Assembly: GCF_028289705.1 (NCBI RefSeq) | Contig: NZ_JANQOI010000086.1 | Span: 20,578-84,577 of the forward strand | Length of the DNA stretch: 64,000 nt | Source of the DNA: Pelagibius sp. | GTDB taxonomy: Bacteria; Pseudomonadota; Alphaproteobacteria; Kiloniellales; Kiloniellaceae | Reading direction: 5' to 3' | Shown: positions 28,986 to 37,378 of the stretch, piece by piece | How positions within the stretch are numbered: the first letter of the stretch is position 1 | How the letters are laid out: each line of letters opens with the position of its first letter | The notes under the pieces: model-generated | Seen by the model: only the letters and a program-made list of their open reading frames with translations | Told to the model about the DNA's origin: nothing | The model's database searches: none | Translations under genes and position numbers: made by a program

Positions 28986-29093
28986 TGACGCCACGTTCTC
29001 CCAATCGGCGGCTGTGCCGCCCTTTCTCGTTGTGAGCCTAGGCAAGCACAGCTGGCGCTGGCTGACAAGGAGACCTTGGAAAAGGGACGTGGG

Positions 29094-29636
29094 TTAGGCG
29101 CTGGGCGCGGCGTCTGGCTTCGGGCGGGAGTAGGTCCAGGGACCCACCGGCAATTCGCTCTCGCGGCCGCCCAGCAGGAAGATGGCGCAGCCGATGAGGA
29201 CGTCGATCACCCGGCCGTCGCTGGCAAGGGGCAGCAGCAGGCGTCTGATTCTCCAATGCTCCCGCCCCGCCACCAGCATGTTGCCCTCGCGGTAGCGCGG
29301 CCCACCGCCCCGCGCCACTTCGACGTGATGGGCGACCGGGATTGGGATACCGGCCTGTCGTTGGATCTCGGCGATCGACCGGCCGCGCAGCGGCATGGAG
29401 AAAGCATCCTCCACCAGCGTGCCCGCGAGCCGGAACACGAAGTCATCGGCATCGCCGACGACATCGAGTAGGAAGATGTTGGGCAGCAGGTCGGGAATCT
29501 CGACCGGATCGATGTCGCGCCGCGAGGGGATTTGTCCTTCGCGGCACAGTCCCTGCCAGTAGCCAAAAAGCCTTAGCAGCTTGTTGTCCGGCAGGTAAGC
29601 CGGATCAAAAGCCTCCCCCACGGCAACGCCCCTCAT
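29094..29636 (-). CDS. PAS_5 domain protein (DUF1513-region-like PAS, PF07310 type)
   Basis: A 180-residue protein. The pattern LLRLFGYWQGLCREGQIPSR, DIDPVEIPDLLPNIFLLDVV and FRLAGTLVEDAFSMPLRGRS is that of the alphaproteobacterial PAS_5 family, a single PAS-like sensor domain without an output domain. Ligand and partner are unknown. It lies 142 bases downstream of the histidine kinase gene on the same strand; that gap includes an AT-rich stretch (ACTATATACTATATG) which may be its own promoter. Confidence 0.85.
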   Translation of the reverse strand: MRGVAVGEAFDPAYLPDNKLLRLFGYWQGLCREGQIPSRRDIDPVEIPDLLPNIFLLDVVGDADDFVFRLAGTLVEDAFSMPLRGRSIAEIQRQAGIPIPVAHHVEVARGGGPRYREGNMLVAGREHWRIRRLLLPLASDGRVIDVLIGCAIFLLGGRESELPVGPWTYSRPKPDAAPSA

Positions 29637-29778
29637 ATACCCCCAACAGCGAGACTATATACTATATGTTGTGGCTATGGCGAGGCCAAAATTCCGCAGT
29701 GGCGGTCATGGGTAATTCCCCCTGCGGCACGGGCGTTTGCCGTAGCGGCGCCGGGCCGGTTGTCCGACCGCGAAGATG

Positions 29779-32001
29779 CTATGCCGACTTCCCGACTACA
29801 CGCGGGGGCTCGAAGTCGACCTCCTGCGGACAGACCCGGTCCTGCGGGAAGTTGATGGTGACGCAGGTCCCCCGCTCGGCCTGACTGGTCAGCGTCAGGC
29901 TGCCGTCGTGGAGATCCACGAGCCGACGGGTCAACGGCAGGCCGAGCCCGGTGCCTTCGTATTTGCGGCTGAGCGAGGAGTCGACCTGCCCGAAGGGCGC
30001 CATCGCCTTGGCGATATCCTCCTCGGCGATGCCGATCCCCGTGTCCTCGACCTGAATGCGCAGGCCGCCGTTGCCGGCCAGTTGGGCACTCACCACCACG
30101 CGGCCGCCGGCGTCCGTGAACTTCACGGCGTTGGACAGGAGGTTCAGCAGGATCTGCTTGACCGCGCGGGGGTCGGCCCGCAGGCGGGGAAGCTTGGGCG
30201 GCACATCGAGTTCCAGCGTCACCCCCGCCTCCTCGGCCCGGTCGCGCATGATCCGGAACGACGACTTGGTCGCCGCCTCGAAGTCGATGGGCTCCTCATG
30301 AAGCTCGAACTTGCCCGCCTCGATCTTCGACAGGTCGAGGATGTCGTTGATCAGGCTCAGGAGGTGCGTGCCGCTGTCGTGGATGTCGATGGCGTACTCG
30401 CGGTAGCGCTGGTTGCCCATGGGCCCGAAGAGCTGATCCTTGATGATCTCGGAGAAGCCGATGATGGCGTTCAGCGGTGTGCGCAGTTCGTGGCTGACAT
30501 TGGCCAGGAAATCCGATTTCGCGCGGCTGGCGAGCTCCGCCTCCTCCTTGGCGCTGCGCAGTTGGCGTTCGGCGCTGTAGCTGCCGGTCACGTCGTCATA
30601 GGTGGCCAGGGACCCGCCGCCGGGCATCGGGCGATGCAGAACGTTGATAACCCGGCCGTTGGACAGGAAGTCCTGCAGCTTGGCCTGCTTAACGCTGGCG
30701 GCAGCACCCATGCGGCGCTGGCGCATGGTGTTGGCCTGCTCCGGCGTCAGCCCTTCCAGCTTGGCCGTGTAGTCGAGGATCTCGACGAGATCGGTCCCCG
30801 GCTGGCCCATGCTGGCCGGCAGGTTGTAGAGGTCGAGGAAGCGCTGATTGCAGATGATCAGCCGCTGATTGACATCATACATGGCGAGGCCCTGAACCAT
30901 GTTGTCCAGAGCGGCATCCAAGAGGACGTTCTTGTGACGCAGTTCCTCGCCGATGTTGCGCAGCTCGGTCTCGCGGCGGCGCAGCTCGGTGATGTTGGTG
31001 CTGATGACGACGAAGCCGCCATCGGCGGTGCGGCGTTCGGCAACCCTGAACCAGGCACCGTCGCGCAGTTCGAGCTCGAAGGGCGGGCCGGGATTGCGGA
31101 AGTGCTGCAAATGCTCCTCCACCCAGAGATCCCAGCGTTCGCCGGCCTGGGGGAAGTTGCCGGCGCTGGCTGCCGCAGTGACGATCTCCTCAAACCGCAT
31201 GCCCGGCACCAGGAGGTCCCGCGCCCCGGCGTAGAGGTCGCCATAGCGCCGGTTGCACAGCACCAGGCGCTCGTTGGCATCGAAGAGGGCAAATCCGCCG
31301 GCCAGGGATTCGATGGATTCCCTGAGACGCTGCTGGGCAGCGGCGGCCGCCAGTTCGGAACGCCGTTCGCGGAAGATGAAGGCCACCAGCACGACGGTCA
31401 GCGAGGCCACCACGATGACCACCAGGATCAGCGCGCCGCGGAAGCGCTCCAGGTTGGCGGCCTCGGCCTGCAGGATGGCCAGGGCATTGCTGTTGGCCTC
31501 CCCGAACAGCTTGGCGATCTCCTGGCGCGCCGCGCCCACCCGCTCCAGAGCCAATTCCAGCACCACCTCGGAGTCCGGCGCCAAGCCCTGAACGCCGTCG
31601 CTCAGCCAGAGCTTCAGGTCGGCGGCCACCGGCTTCAGGGTTGCGTACATTGACGCGACCCCGATCTGGCTGCTGAACTCATAGGACTTGTTCAGCTCTT
31701 CGACGCGGCGCTCGATCAACTCGATGCGGCCGATGATGGCCTGCCGCCGCTCGGCGGTCGGCAGGTCGCGGGCCTGGCGGATGGCATCCTGCAGATAGAC
31801 CAGGTCGTCGATCATGAAGACAACGTCCCGCTCCTGGCGCAGCACCTCCACCGGCAGAACCTGCTTCAACTGGGAGATGCTGGCTTCGACATAGAGCACG
31901 AGCGCGGTGGTGCCGATCAGGACGGCGGCGATGAACGCGGCCGGCCAGCGCGACAGCAGCGGGCGCTTGGTACTCTCTGTCCGGTTCATCTCAGTCCGCA
32001 T
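29779..32001 (-). CDS. Membrane PAS-domain sensor histidine kinase (orphan)
   Basis: A 740-residue kinase. Order: TM1 (~20-37), a periplasmic helical sensor (~38-184), TM2 (LILVVIVVASLTVVLVAFIF, ~187-207), two PAS_7-type domains (~225-345 and ~360-480), HisKA with phospho-acceptor His504 in NVSHELRTPLNAIIGFSEII, and HATPase_c with NLLSNAVKFTD, DTGIGI and GTGLGLPL. No receiver domain and no response regulator gene is nearby, so its partner is elsewhere. The start was set at the ATG at 32001; another in-frame ATG lies 12 bases later and neither has a strong ribosome-binding site. Confidence 0.9.
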   Translation of the reverse strand: MRTEMNRTESTKRPLLSRWPAAFIAAVLIGTTALVLYVEASISQLKQVLPVEVLRQERDVVFMIDDLVYLQDAIRQARDLPTAERRQAIIGRIELIERRVEELNKSYEFSSQIGVASMYATLKPVAADLKLWLSDGVQGLAPDSEVVLELALERVGAARQEIAKLFGEANSNALAILQAEAANLERFRGALILVVIVVASLTVVLVAFIFRERRSELAAAAAQQRLRESIESLAGGFALFDANERLVLCNRRYGDLYAGARDLLVPGMRFEEIVTAAASAGNFPQAGERWDLWVEEHLQHFRNPGPPFELELRDGAWFRVAERRTADGGFVVISTNITELRRRETELRNIGEELRHKNVLLDAALDNMVQGLAMYDVNQRLIICNQRFLDLYNLPASMGQPGTDLVEILDYTAKLEGLTPEQANTMRQRRMGAAASVKQAKLQDFLSNGRVINVLHRPMPGGGSLATYDDVTGSYSAERQLRSAKEEAELASRAKSDFLANVSHELRTPLNAIIGFSEIIKDQLFGPMGNQRYREYAIDIHDSGTHLLSLINDILDLSKIEAGKFELHEEPIDFEAATKSSFRIMRDRAEEAGVTLELDVPPKLPRLRADPRAVKQILLNLLSNAVKFTDAGGRVVVSAQLAGNGGLRIQVEDTGIGIAEEDIAKAMAPFGQVDSSLSRKYEGTGLGLPLTRRLVDLHDGSLTLTSQAERGTCVTINFPQDRVCPQEVDFEPPRVVGKSA

Positions 32002-32362
32002 CGCACCACGACATCCCTTTGCCTTGCGGCCGGCAGGGCCGCAGCGGCACTTGGGTCTTCTCTGCGCCCAACCCGCCCGACTCGTCCAAGGACAACAGGT
32101 GTGCGCCGATGTTGTTCGAAGTATCCTTAATCCACATCGCCGCCTCCCCCGCCAGACCGGTCCCTCGGACAAGCCTGACGCTACGGTGGACAAAGGAAAC
32201 AAATACAAACAAATTCAAATATTTATCGTTTTTTCTTGTGACCCTATCTACTCGCATCCTAACAGTTTATTAATAGGCGGATGGCGTTAACAATTCGTAA
32301 AGGCGCCCCTGAGGCAGCAGGGCAATTTTGGGGCAAGTTCCCGCGCAAATGAGGAGAAAGCC
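32002..32362. promoter_or_regulatory. Divergent intergenic region between kinase and ppa
   Basis: About 360 bases separate the kinase and pyrophosphatase starts. The part 32180-32290 is clearly AT-rich (ATTTATCGTTTTTTCTTGTG, then a stretch around AACAGTTTATTAATAGG), which is where the promoters are most likely to lie. No credible gene is present. Confidence 0.4.
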
Positions 32363-32899
32363 TTGGATATCAGCAAGATTCCGGTCGGCACCAACCCGCC
32401 CTGGGACGTTAATGCGATCATCGAGGTGCCTATGGGCAGCGTTCCGGTGAAGTACGAGATGGACAAGGATTCCGGGGCGATCTTCGTCGATCGCTTTCTC
32501 CACACCGCCATGCACTACCCCCTGAACTACGGGTTCGTGCCGCACACCCTGTCCAATGACGGCGATCCGGCGGACATCATGGTGGTGAACGCCGTTCCGG
32601 TGATCCCCGGGGCGGTAATCCGGGTGCGCCCCATCGGCGTGCTGATCATGGAGGACGAGTCCGGCGAGGACGAGAAGCTGCTGTCGGTCCCGGTGGACGA
32701 GCTGCATCCCTTCTATGCCAACGTCTCCTCTTACCGCGGCCTGCCGCGCATCCTGCTCGATCAGATCGCCCATTTCTTCGCCCACTACAAAGACCTGGAG
32801 CCGGAGAAATGGGTGAAGGTGAAGCGCTGGGGCGAAGCGGACGAAGCCTGCAAGCTGATCGAGCAGGCCATTGCCCAGGCGGCCGCACAGAATGCCTGA
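32363..32899 (+). CDS. ppa: Inorganic pyrophosphatase, family I
   Basis: A 178-residue soluble pyrophosphatase of usual bacterial length. It has VPVKYEMDKDSGAIFVDRFL, MHYPLNYGFVPHTLSNDGDP and the metal-binding DGDPADIMV signature, plus the C-terminal FFAHYKDLEPEKWVKVKRWG. It hydrolyses PPi to drive biosynthesis. The start is a TTG at 32363 with GAGGAG seven bases upstream; no ATG fits the family N terminus. The next gene overlaps its end by eight bases. Confidence 0.95.
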   Translation: MDISKIPVGTNPPWDVNAIIEVPMGSVPVKYEMDKDSGAIFVDRFLHTAMHYPLNYGFVPHTLSNDGDPADIMVVNAVPVIPGAVIRVRPIGVLIMEDESGEDEKLLSVPVDELHPFYANVSSYRGLPRILLDQIAHFFAHYKDLEPEKWVKVKRWGEADEACKLIEQAIAQAAAQNA

Positions 32900-33923
32900 C
32901 GCCGGCGCCAGGGCGGACCTGGAACGGGCGCTCGCCGCTCAGCCGCGGCTCAGCCTGGCCCACCTGCCGACGCCCCTGGAGCCTCTGGACCGGCTCAGCG
33001 CCGAACTCGGCGGCCCCAGGATCCTGGTCAAGCGCGACGACTGCAGCGGCCTGGGACTGGGCGGCAACAAGACCCGCAAGCTCGAATTCCTGATGGCCGA
33101 GGCGCGCGCGCAGGGCGCCGACACGGTGATCTCGACCGGCGGGATCCAGTCGAACCACGTGCGCCAGACCGCAGCGGCGGCGGCCAAATTGGGCCTTGCC
33201 TGCGAACTCGTTCTGACCCGCGTGGTGCCCTGGGGCGGCGCGGACTACGAACTCAGCGGCAACATCCAGTTGGACCGCCTGTTCGCTGCGCGGCTTCATC
33301 TGCACGACGGCGATACGGACCGCGGTGCCGCGATGGAGGCGCTGGCCGAAGCGCTGCGGCGCGAAGGCAGGACGCCGTTCGTCATTCCCACCGGCGGCTC
33401 CAACACCACCGGGGCGCTGGGCTATGCCGCTGCGGCGCTGGAGCTCCATCGCCAGCTCGCGGAGCTGGACCTTCGTGCCAACGCCATCGTGCACGCCACT
33501 TCCAGCGGGGGCACGCAGGCAGGTCTGACCGCCGGCTTCGCCGCCCTCGATCCCTCTGTTGAGATCATCGGCATCGATGTCGATGCCAATCCCGCCGCGG
33601 TGCTCGCGGAGGTCCGTCGGCTCGCCCAGGCGGTCTGGGACCGGCTGGCATTGGACGGCCAGGTGCCGGAAGAGGCCTTCAGGCTCGAAAGCGGCCATGC
33701 CGGAGCGGCCTATGGCGTCCCAACGCCCGAGATGCGCGATGCGGTCAGGCTCTCAGCGCGGCTGGAGGGGCTTCTGCTCGATCCGGTTTACGGCGGCAAG
33801 GCCATGGCCGGGCTCATGGCTCTGGTCGCCGCCGGACGCTTCTCGGCGGCAGACCATGTCATCTTCCTGCACACCGGCGGCATGCCGGCGTTGTTTCCCT
33901 ATCGCGAAGCCTTGGAGAGCTAG
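32892..33923 (+). CDS. PLP-dependent D-cysteine desulfhydrase / ACC deaminase family protein
   Basis: A 343-residue PLP enzyme of the tryptophan-synthase-beta fold. The PLP lysine is Lys60 in GGNKTRKLEFL, followed by STGGIQSNHVRQTAAAAAKL, and the phosphate-binding region is IPTGGSNTTGALGY. The family includes D-cysteine desulfhydrase, L-cysteate sulfo-lyase (CuyA) and 1-aminocyclopropane-1-carboxylate deaminase; I cannot choose. The ATG at 32892 overlaps the ppa stop, giving translational coupling. Confidence 0.87.
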   Translation: MPDAGARADLERALAAQPRLSLAHLPTPLEPLDRLSAELGGPRILVKRDDCSGLGLGGNKTRKLEFLMAEARAQGADTVISTGGIQSNHVRQTAAAAAKLGLACELVLTRVVPWGGADYELSGNIQLDRLFAARLHLHDGDTDRGAAMEALAEALRREGRTPFVIPTGGSNTTGALGYAAAALELHRQLAELDLRANAIVHATSSGGTQAGLTAGFAALDPSVEIIGIDVDANPAAVLAEVRRLAQAVWDRLALDGQVPEEAFRLESGHAGAAYGVPTPEMRDAVRLSARLEGLLLDPVYGGKAMAGLMALVAAGRFSAADHVIFLHTGGMPALFPYREALES

Positions 33924-33970
33924 TGGAAAGCCAGGCGCGCGACAGCGGCAGGCGGTTGGTAGACCTGGCG

Positions 33971-34354
33971 CTAATCGCGGGCGAAGGACTTTTTCAGACG
34001 GTCCTGCCGTTCGAGAGCCAGGGCGTCCAAAAGCTGCACGGCGGAATCGTGCTCCTGCGACCAGCGATGCGGCTGTGTTGCCCGCAGGAGTTGGTTCTGC
34101 CGCTGGCCCTCCTCCAGGGCCAGCGATTCGGCCCTCGCATGCGCCGCTGCGAGCAGTGTGCCCCGCTCGCGGCAGAACTTGCGTTGCAGGCGCCGGATCA
34201 GGCTTGGCCTGTGGCCGGCGAGAACGCGCACGGCGCCGGCAACGTTCCTCGCCCGCCCCTCGACCAGCAAGTCGGCGATGTGCTGCAGAGCTTCGCTGTC
34301 ATCGATTTCCGATCCCTTGGGCCGGCCGCGCCGTTTTCGCTGCATATCGGTCAT
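33971..34354 (-). CDS. Hypothetical basic protein with GRPKGS (AT-hook-like) motif
   Basis: A 127-residue protein. The ATG at 34354 has AAGGAG eight bases before it. Residues 4-13 (MQRKRRGRPKGSEIDD region) look like an AT-hook, RGRPKGS, followed by helical regions (SEALQHIADLLVEGRARN, then AGHRPSLIRRLQRKFCRERG) that could form a helix-turn-helix. I know similar uncharacterised proteins in alphaproteobacteria but no function. It may bind DNA; the A-rich 31-bp repeats directly upstream of its start are a possible target. Confidence 0.65.
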   Translation of the reverse strand: MTDMQRKRRGRPKGSEIDDSEALQHIADLLVEGRARNVAGAVRVLAGHRPSLIRRLQRKFCRERGTLLAAAHARAESLALEEGQRQNQLLRATQPHRWSQEHDSAVQLLDALALERQDRLKKSFARD

Positions 34355-34409
34355 GACTGGGCTCCTTGTGCTGGCCAATAGCGTGGGCCTCCCTACTCAA
34401 ATTGGCAAG

Positions 34410-34502
34410 CGACAAGAATTACGTAGACCAAGAAAATCTGCGACAAAAAATACGGTAGAAAAGAAAAACGACGACAAAAAATAGCGACTCGTAGATTTCC
34501 TG
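34410..34502. repeat. Three A-rich repeats at exact 31-bp spacing
   Basis: CGACAAGAATTA (34410), CGACAAAAAATA (34441) and CGACAAAAAATA (34472) start exactly 31 bp apart, three helical turns. Copies 2 and 3 agree over 12 bases; copies 1 and 2 agree at about 20 of 31 positions. The block is unusually A-rich for this genome and lies 56-148 bases upstream of the GRPKGS gene, in the ~320-base gap before the plus-strand gene at 34675. It resembles a series of protein-binding sites (iteron-like). The rest of that gap shows no gene. Confidence 0.6.
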
Positions 34503-34674
34503 CAGAGACCAAGCCTCTAGAGGAAATAATTCTCCTGAAGGACTATGGGCGACCTAAAAACGCACGCGGCCAAGACCACCCCCAGCTTGCGATACCCCGC
34601 AGGCGATACAACGCCATACCAACCGGCCGCGATCCCTGATAGCGTGCTGGCGCTGGCGGCATGGGGAGCAGGCG

Positions 34675-35121
34675 ATGACACGAACGCGAAGCATCTTGTT
34701 TCTTCTGGTGCTGTTCGGGGGGCAGACCTTCGCGATCCAGCCAGCCCTGGCCGAGGCTCCGGCCCTGCAGCGCTCGGAGCGGGTTCTCCTGGAAACGATG
34801 AAAGCGCTGGAAATGGGTTCCCTGGGCCCGTCAGCCGCCCGGAAGACCTGCCGTGCCGAGGTCGCCGCGTCGAAGTCCGTGCGGTCCATCCGCGAAGTCT
34901 CGACAGGACTTTTCCAGGTCGCTGAGCAGGACGCGCTGGGCGCCTTTTGCGCTGCCCTGGTCGCCGCCGTCGAGTCCGGCCAACTCACCAGCGGTTTCAT
35001 CGAAGGCTCCATGAGCGGAAACGACGAGGCTCGATCCCTGGGCGTGGGTCGTGTCATACGGGCGCTTTACTATGCCCACCGGCAGAGCGCCGCGCAGTCC
35101 GCCCAGGAGGCCCCGCGATGA
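34675..35121 (+). CDS. Secreted two-Cys protein, unknown (tandem paralogue A)
   Basis: A 148-residue protein with a signal peptide (ILFLLVLFGGQTFAIQPALA). The mature domain has two cysteines, in RKTCRAEV and GAFCAALVAAV, around a GLFQV motif and an LTSGFIEG segment. The following protein shares the same spacing and words, so the two are tandem paralogues. No known family recognised. The ATG at 34675 is preceded by GGGAG. The next gene overlaps the stop (ATGA). Confidence 0.7.
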   Translation: MTRTRSILFLLVLFGGQTFAIQPALAEAPALQRSERVLLETMKALEMGSLGPSAARKTCRAEVAASKSVRSIREVSTGLFQVAEQDALGAFCAALVAAVESGQLTSGFIEGSMSGNDEARSLGVGRVIRALYYAHRQSAAQSAQEAPR

Positions 35122-35615
35122 CGGCATCCGGCGGGAGATTGCCTCTGATGCGCCGCACGCCGGCGTCGACCCTGGTGGTCGCTGTCTGCGCCGTCAGCCT
35201 CCTCGGCTGCGCCACCCCGGAGAGTCCGCCGACAGAACGTTCCAGCGCGGGGTCCAGCCTGGTGGAGGTCATCGAGCGGGTGCGGGCCAACCCGGAACGG
35301 CGTGCTCAAAGCGTCACTGCCTGCACCCGATCCCTCCGCGATTCCGTCGAAGGGTTCAGATACGAGCCCTTCATGGCCGGCCTGTTCGACGTCCCGGTCG
35401 AGGAGGCAGGAACAACCTTCTGTAGCGCTTTGATCGAAGCCGTCATCTCCGACGCGCTCACCGCCGCCGACCTGGCCGTCTTCCGCCGGCCACGGGGCGA
35501 ACGCAGTTACCAACCGCTTGGCGACCTCTTTCGTGAGCTTCTTGAGGCTCATGAACGGTTGGGGTCGCAGGAAGCCAAGCAGACTGGCCGAGCAATCGCA
35601 GCAGCCGGTCCCTAA
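35118..35615 (+). CDS. Lipoprotein with two-Cys domain, unknown (tandem paralogue B)
   Basis: A 165-residue protein with a lipoprotein leader ending in LLGC. The mature part contains VTACTRSL, GLFDVPVEEAG and TTFCSALIEAV followed by ALTAADL, matching the upstream protein in order and spacing (GLFxV, FCxAL, LTxxx). AGGAGG precedes the ATG at 35118, which overlaps the upstream stop. So a soluble secreted form and a lipidated form of the same domain are made from one transcript. Confidence 0.7.
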   Translation: MTASGGRLPLMRRTPASTLVVAVCAVSLLGCATPESPPTERSSAGSSLVEVIERVRANPERRAQSVTACTRSLRDSVEGFRYEPFMAGLFDVPVEEAGTTFCSALIEAVISDALTAADLAVFRRPRGERSYQPLGDLFRELLEAHERLGSQEAKQTGRAIAAAGP

Positions 35616-35630
35616 CCGCGGCCACGGGTT

Positions 35631-36638
35631 TTGCTACTGTCCCTGATGCTCGGCGAGGCCGCGGATGCGATGGCGGCCCTGCGGCCGGTGTTGACGGTCC
35701 TGTTGCTGGCCATGGCGGTCGATCTGGTGGCGGGCGATCCCAAGTGGCTGTACCGATGGCTGCCTCATCCGGTCGTGCTGATCGGCCGTGCAGTCGCCCT
35801 TCTGGACCGGAGCCTGAACCGCCAGAGCCTGGACCGGGATCGGCGGGTCGCCCTGGGCCTTCTGTGCACGGGGCTCGTGGTCATTGTCTGCGCCGTCGCC
35901 GGGTCTCTGATACACGAAGGGCTCCGCCATCTCCCCTTCGGATGGGTGTTCGAGGCTGTACTGGCCAGCAGCCTGCTGGCCTTCCGCGGTCTCTATGATG
36001 CGGTCCGCAAGGTCGCAAGGGCCCTTGGCGAGAGCCTTGAAGCCGGACGCGAAGTCGTGAGCCACATCGTCGGCCGGGATCCCCAGAGCCTGGATCAGGC
36101 CGGTGTCGCCCGGGCCGCCGCGGAGTCTGCAGCGGAGAACTTCTCCGACGGCTTCGTCGCCCCCGCCTTCTGGTTTCTGCTGCTCGGGCTTCCCGGGCTC
36201 CTGGCCTACAAGGCCATCAACACCCTCGACAGCATGATCGGCCATCGCAATGCACGCTATGAGGCCTTCGGCAAGGCCTCAGCCAAACTGGACGATATGG
36301 TGAACTACCTGCCGGCACGGCTGGCCGGTCTGCTGATCGTCGGCGCCGCGCTGCTGGTACCGGGCGGCAGTGTGCGGGGAGCCTGGCGGGCCATGATCCG
36401 GGATGCGCCGCGCCATCGCTCCCCCAACGCCGGCTGGCAGGAGGCCGCCCTGGCCGGCGGCCTGGATTTGGCCTTGGCCGGGCCGCGCCTCTATGGCGGA
36501 CAGCGGATCGAAGACCACTGGATGGGCGACGGCCGGGCCGATCTCACCGCTGAGGACCTGGGACGCGTTCTGGATGTTTACCTGGCCGCCGGAGGCCTGC
36601 TGTTCGCCGTCCTTGCCGTCCTCCTGTTGCTCCTTTAG
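35631..36638 (+). CDS. cbiB: Adenosylcobinamide-phosphate synthase (CbiB/CobD)
   Basis: An integral membrane protein of up to 335 residues of the CobD/CbiB family: AVDLVAGDPKWLYRWLPHPV at the N terminus, AAESAAENFSDGFVAPAFWF and YKAINTLDSMIGHRNARYEA inside. It attaches the aminopropanol (phosphate) arm to adenosylcobyric acid in B12 synthesis. The start is unclear: TTG at 35631 or ATGs at 35646 and 35670; the last has GGCGAGG at a workable distance. It converges with cobU, the stop codons overlapping by four bases. Confidence 0.92.
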   Translation: MLLSLMLGEAADAMAALRPVLTVLLLAMAVDLVAGDPKWLYRWLPHPVVLIGRAVALLDRSLNRQSLDRDRRVALGLLCTGLVVIVCAVAGSLIHEGLRHLPFGWVFEAVLASSLLAFRGLYDAVRKVARALGESLEAGREVVSHIVGRDPQSLDQAGVARAAAESAAENFSDGFVAPAFWFLLLGLPGLLAYKAINTLDSMIGHRNARYEAFGKASAKLDDMVNYLPARLAGLLIVGAALLVPGGSVRGAWRAMIRDAPRHRSPNAGWQEAALAGGLDLALAGPRLYGGQRIEDHWMGDGRADLTAEDLGRVLDVYLAAGGLLFAVLAVLLLLL

Positions 36639-37168
36639 GGCTGGGGCTTCAACTGCAGCGGCAGGCCCGCCGCGAGGAAGACGACGGCATCGGCGGCCGC
36701 GGCCACCGCCTGGTTGAGACGCCCGGCGTGATCACGGAACTGCCGTGCCAAGGCATTCTCCGGAACGATCCCCAGACCGACTTCGTTGGAGACAAAGACC
36801 ACTGGGCCAGCCAGGTCCGGCAGGCAGCGGACCAGGCGTTCTATCTCGTATTCCACATTCAAGTCGGCGAACATCATATTGGAAAGCCACAGAGTTAGGC
36901 AGTCGATCAGGATAAGACTCTCGCCGCTGGCCTCCGCCTCAAGCACCGGGACCAGACGCAGGGGTTCCTCCACGGTCCGCCAGCCCTCGCCCCGCCGTTC
37001 CCGATGCCGGCGGATGCGCTCCGCCATCTCCTCATCGCCGGCACCCGCTGTGGCCAAATAGATCCGCTGGCCCGCCTGTTGCTCGACCAAGCGCTCGGCA
37101 TAGGCGGATTTGCCGGAACGCGCCCCGCCCAGCACCAGTGTTACTGGCGGAATTGAAACAGAGGTCAT
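36635..37168 (-). CDS. cobU: Bifunctional adenosylcobinamide kinase / adenosylcobinamide-phosphate guanylyltransferase
   Basis: A 177-residue enzyme (CobU/CobP, usual length ~175). The P-loop GGARSGKS is at residues 14-21; DCLTLWLSNMMF and VVFVSNEVGLGIVPENALAR are family signatures. It phosphorylates adenosylcobinamide and then transfers GMP, the step after CbiB. I took the ATG at 37168, giving the family start; the frame stays open far upstream by chance. I looked for a cobalamin riboswitch before it and did not find one. Confidence 0.95.
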   Translation of the reverse strand: MTSVSIPPVTLVLGGARSGKSAYAERLVEQQAGQRIYLATAGAGDEEMAERIRRHRERRGEGWRTVEEPLRLVPVLEAEASGESLILIDCLTLWLSNMMFADLNVEYEIERLVRCLPDLAGPVVFVSNEVGLGIVPENALARQFRDHAGRLNQAVAAAADAVVFLAAGLPLQLKPQP

Positions 37169-37378
37169 AGTCTTGTGGGCGCGGTTGGGATTCGCGAGAG
37201 TGCAGGCAACAACGTCAGTGTGATGGCCCTCAAAGACTCTGTCCACATTGGAGGGCCGCGAGAAGGCTGACTGATCGCGGCGCGAAACCGAAACGCGGTC
37301 TCCGGGACGGGCACCGGGTGCATGGCGAATTCCGGTCGACTGACAAAGAAAACAAACGCCGAAGGTGGGGGTCGTTGG

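Noticed and set aside
33923..34381. 152-codon plus-strand frame opposite the GRPKGS gene
   Set aside because: The minus-strand gene has AAGGAG at the right distance and a sensible protein; the plus frame starts by chance one base after the upstream gene's end.
34410..34502. Repeat block as a CRISPR array
   Set aside because: Only three imperfect units, no unique spacers of the right kind, A-rich, no cas genes.
37169..37378. Cobalamin riboswitch upstream of cobU
   Set aside because: No recognisable B12-box was found; only a GGCCCTC/GAGGGCC pairing (37225-37257) with a 19-base loop is present.
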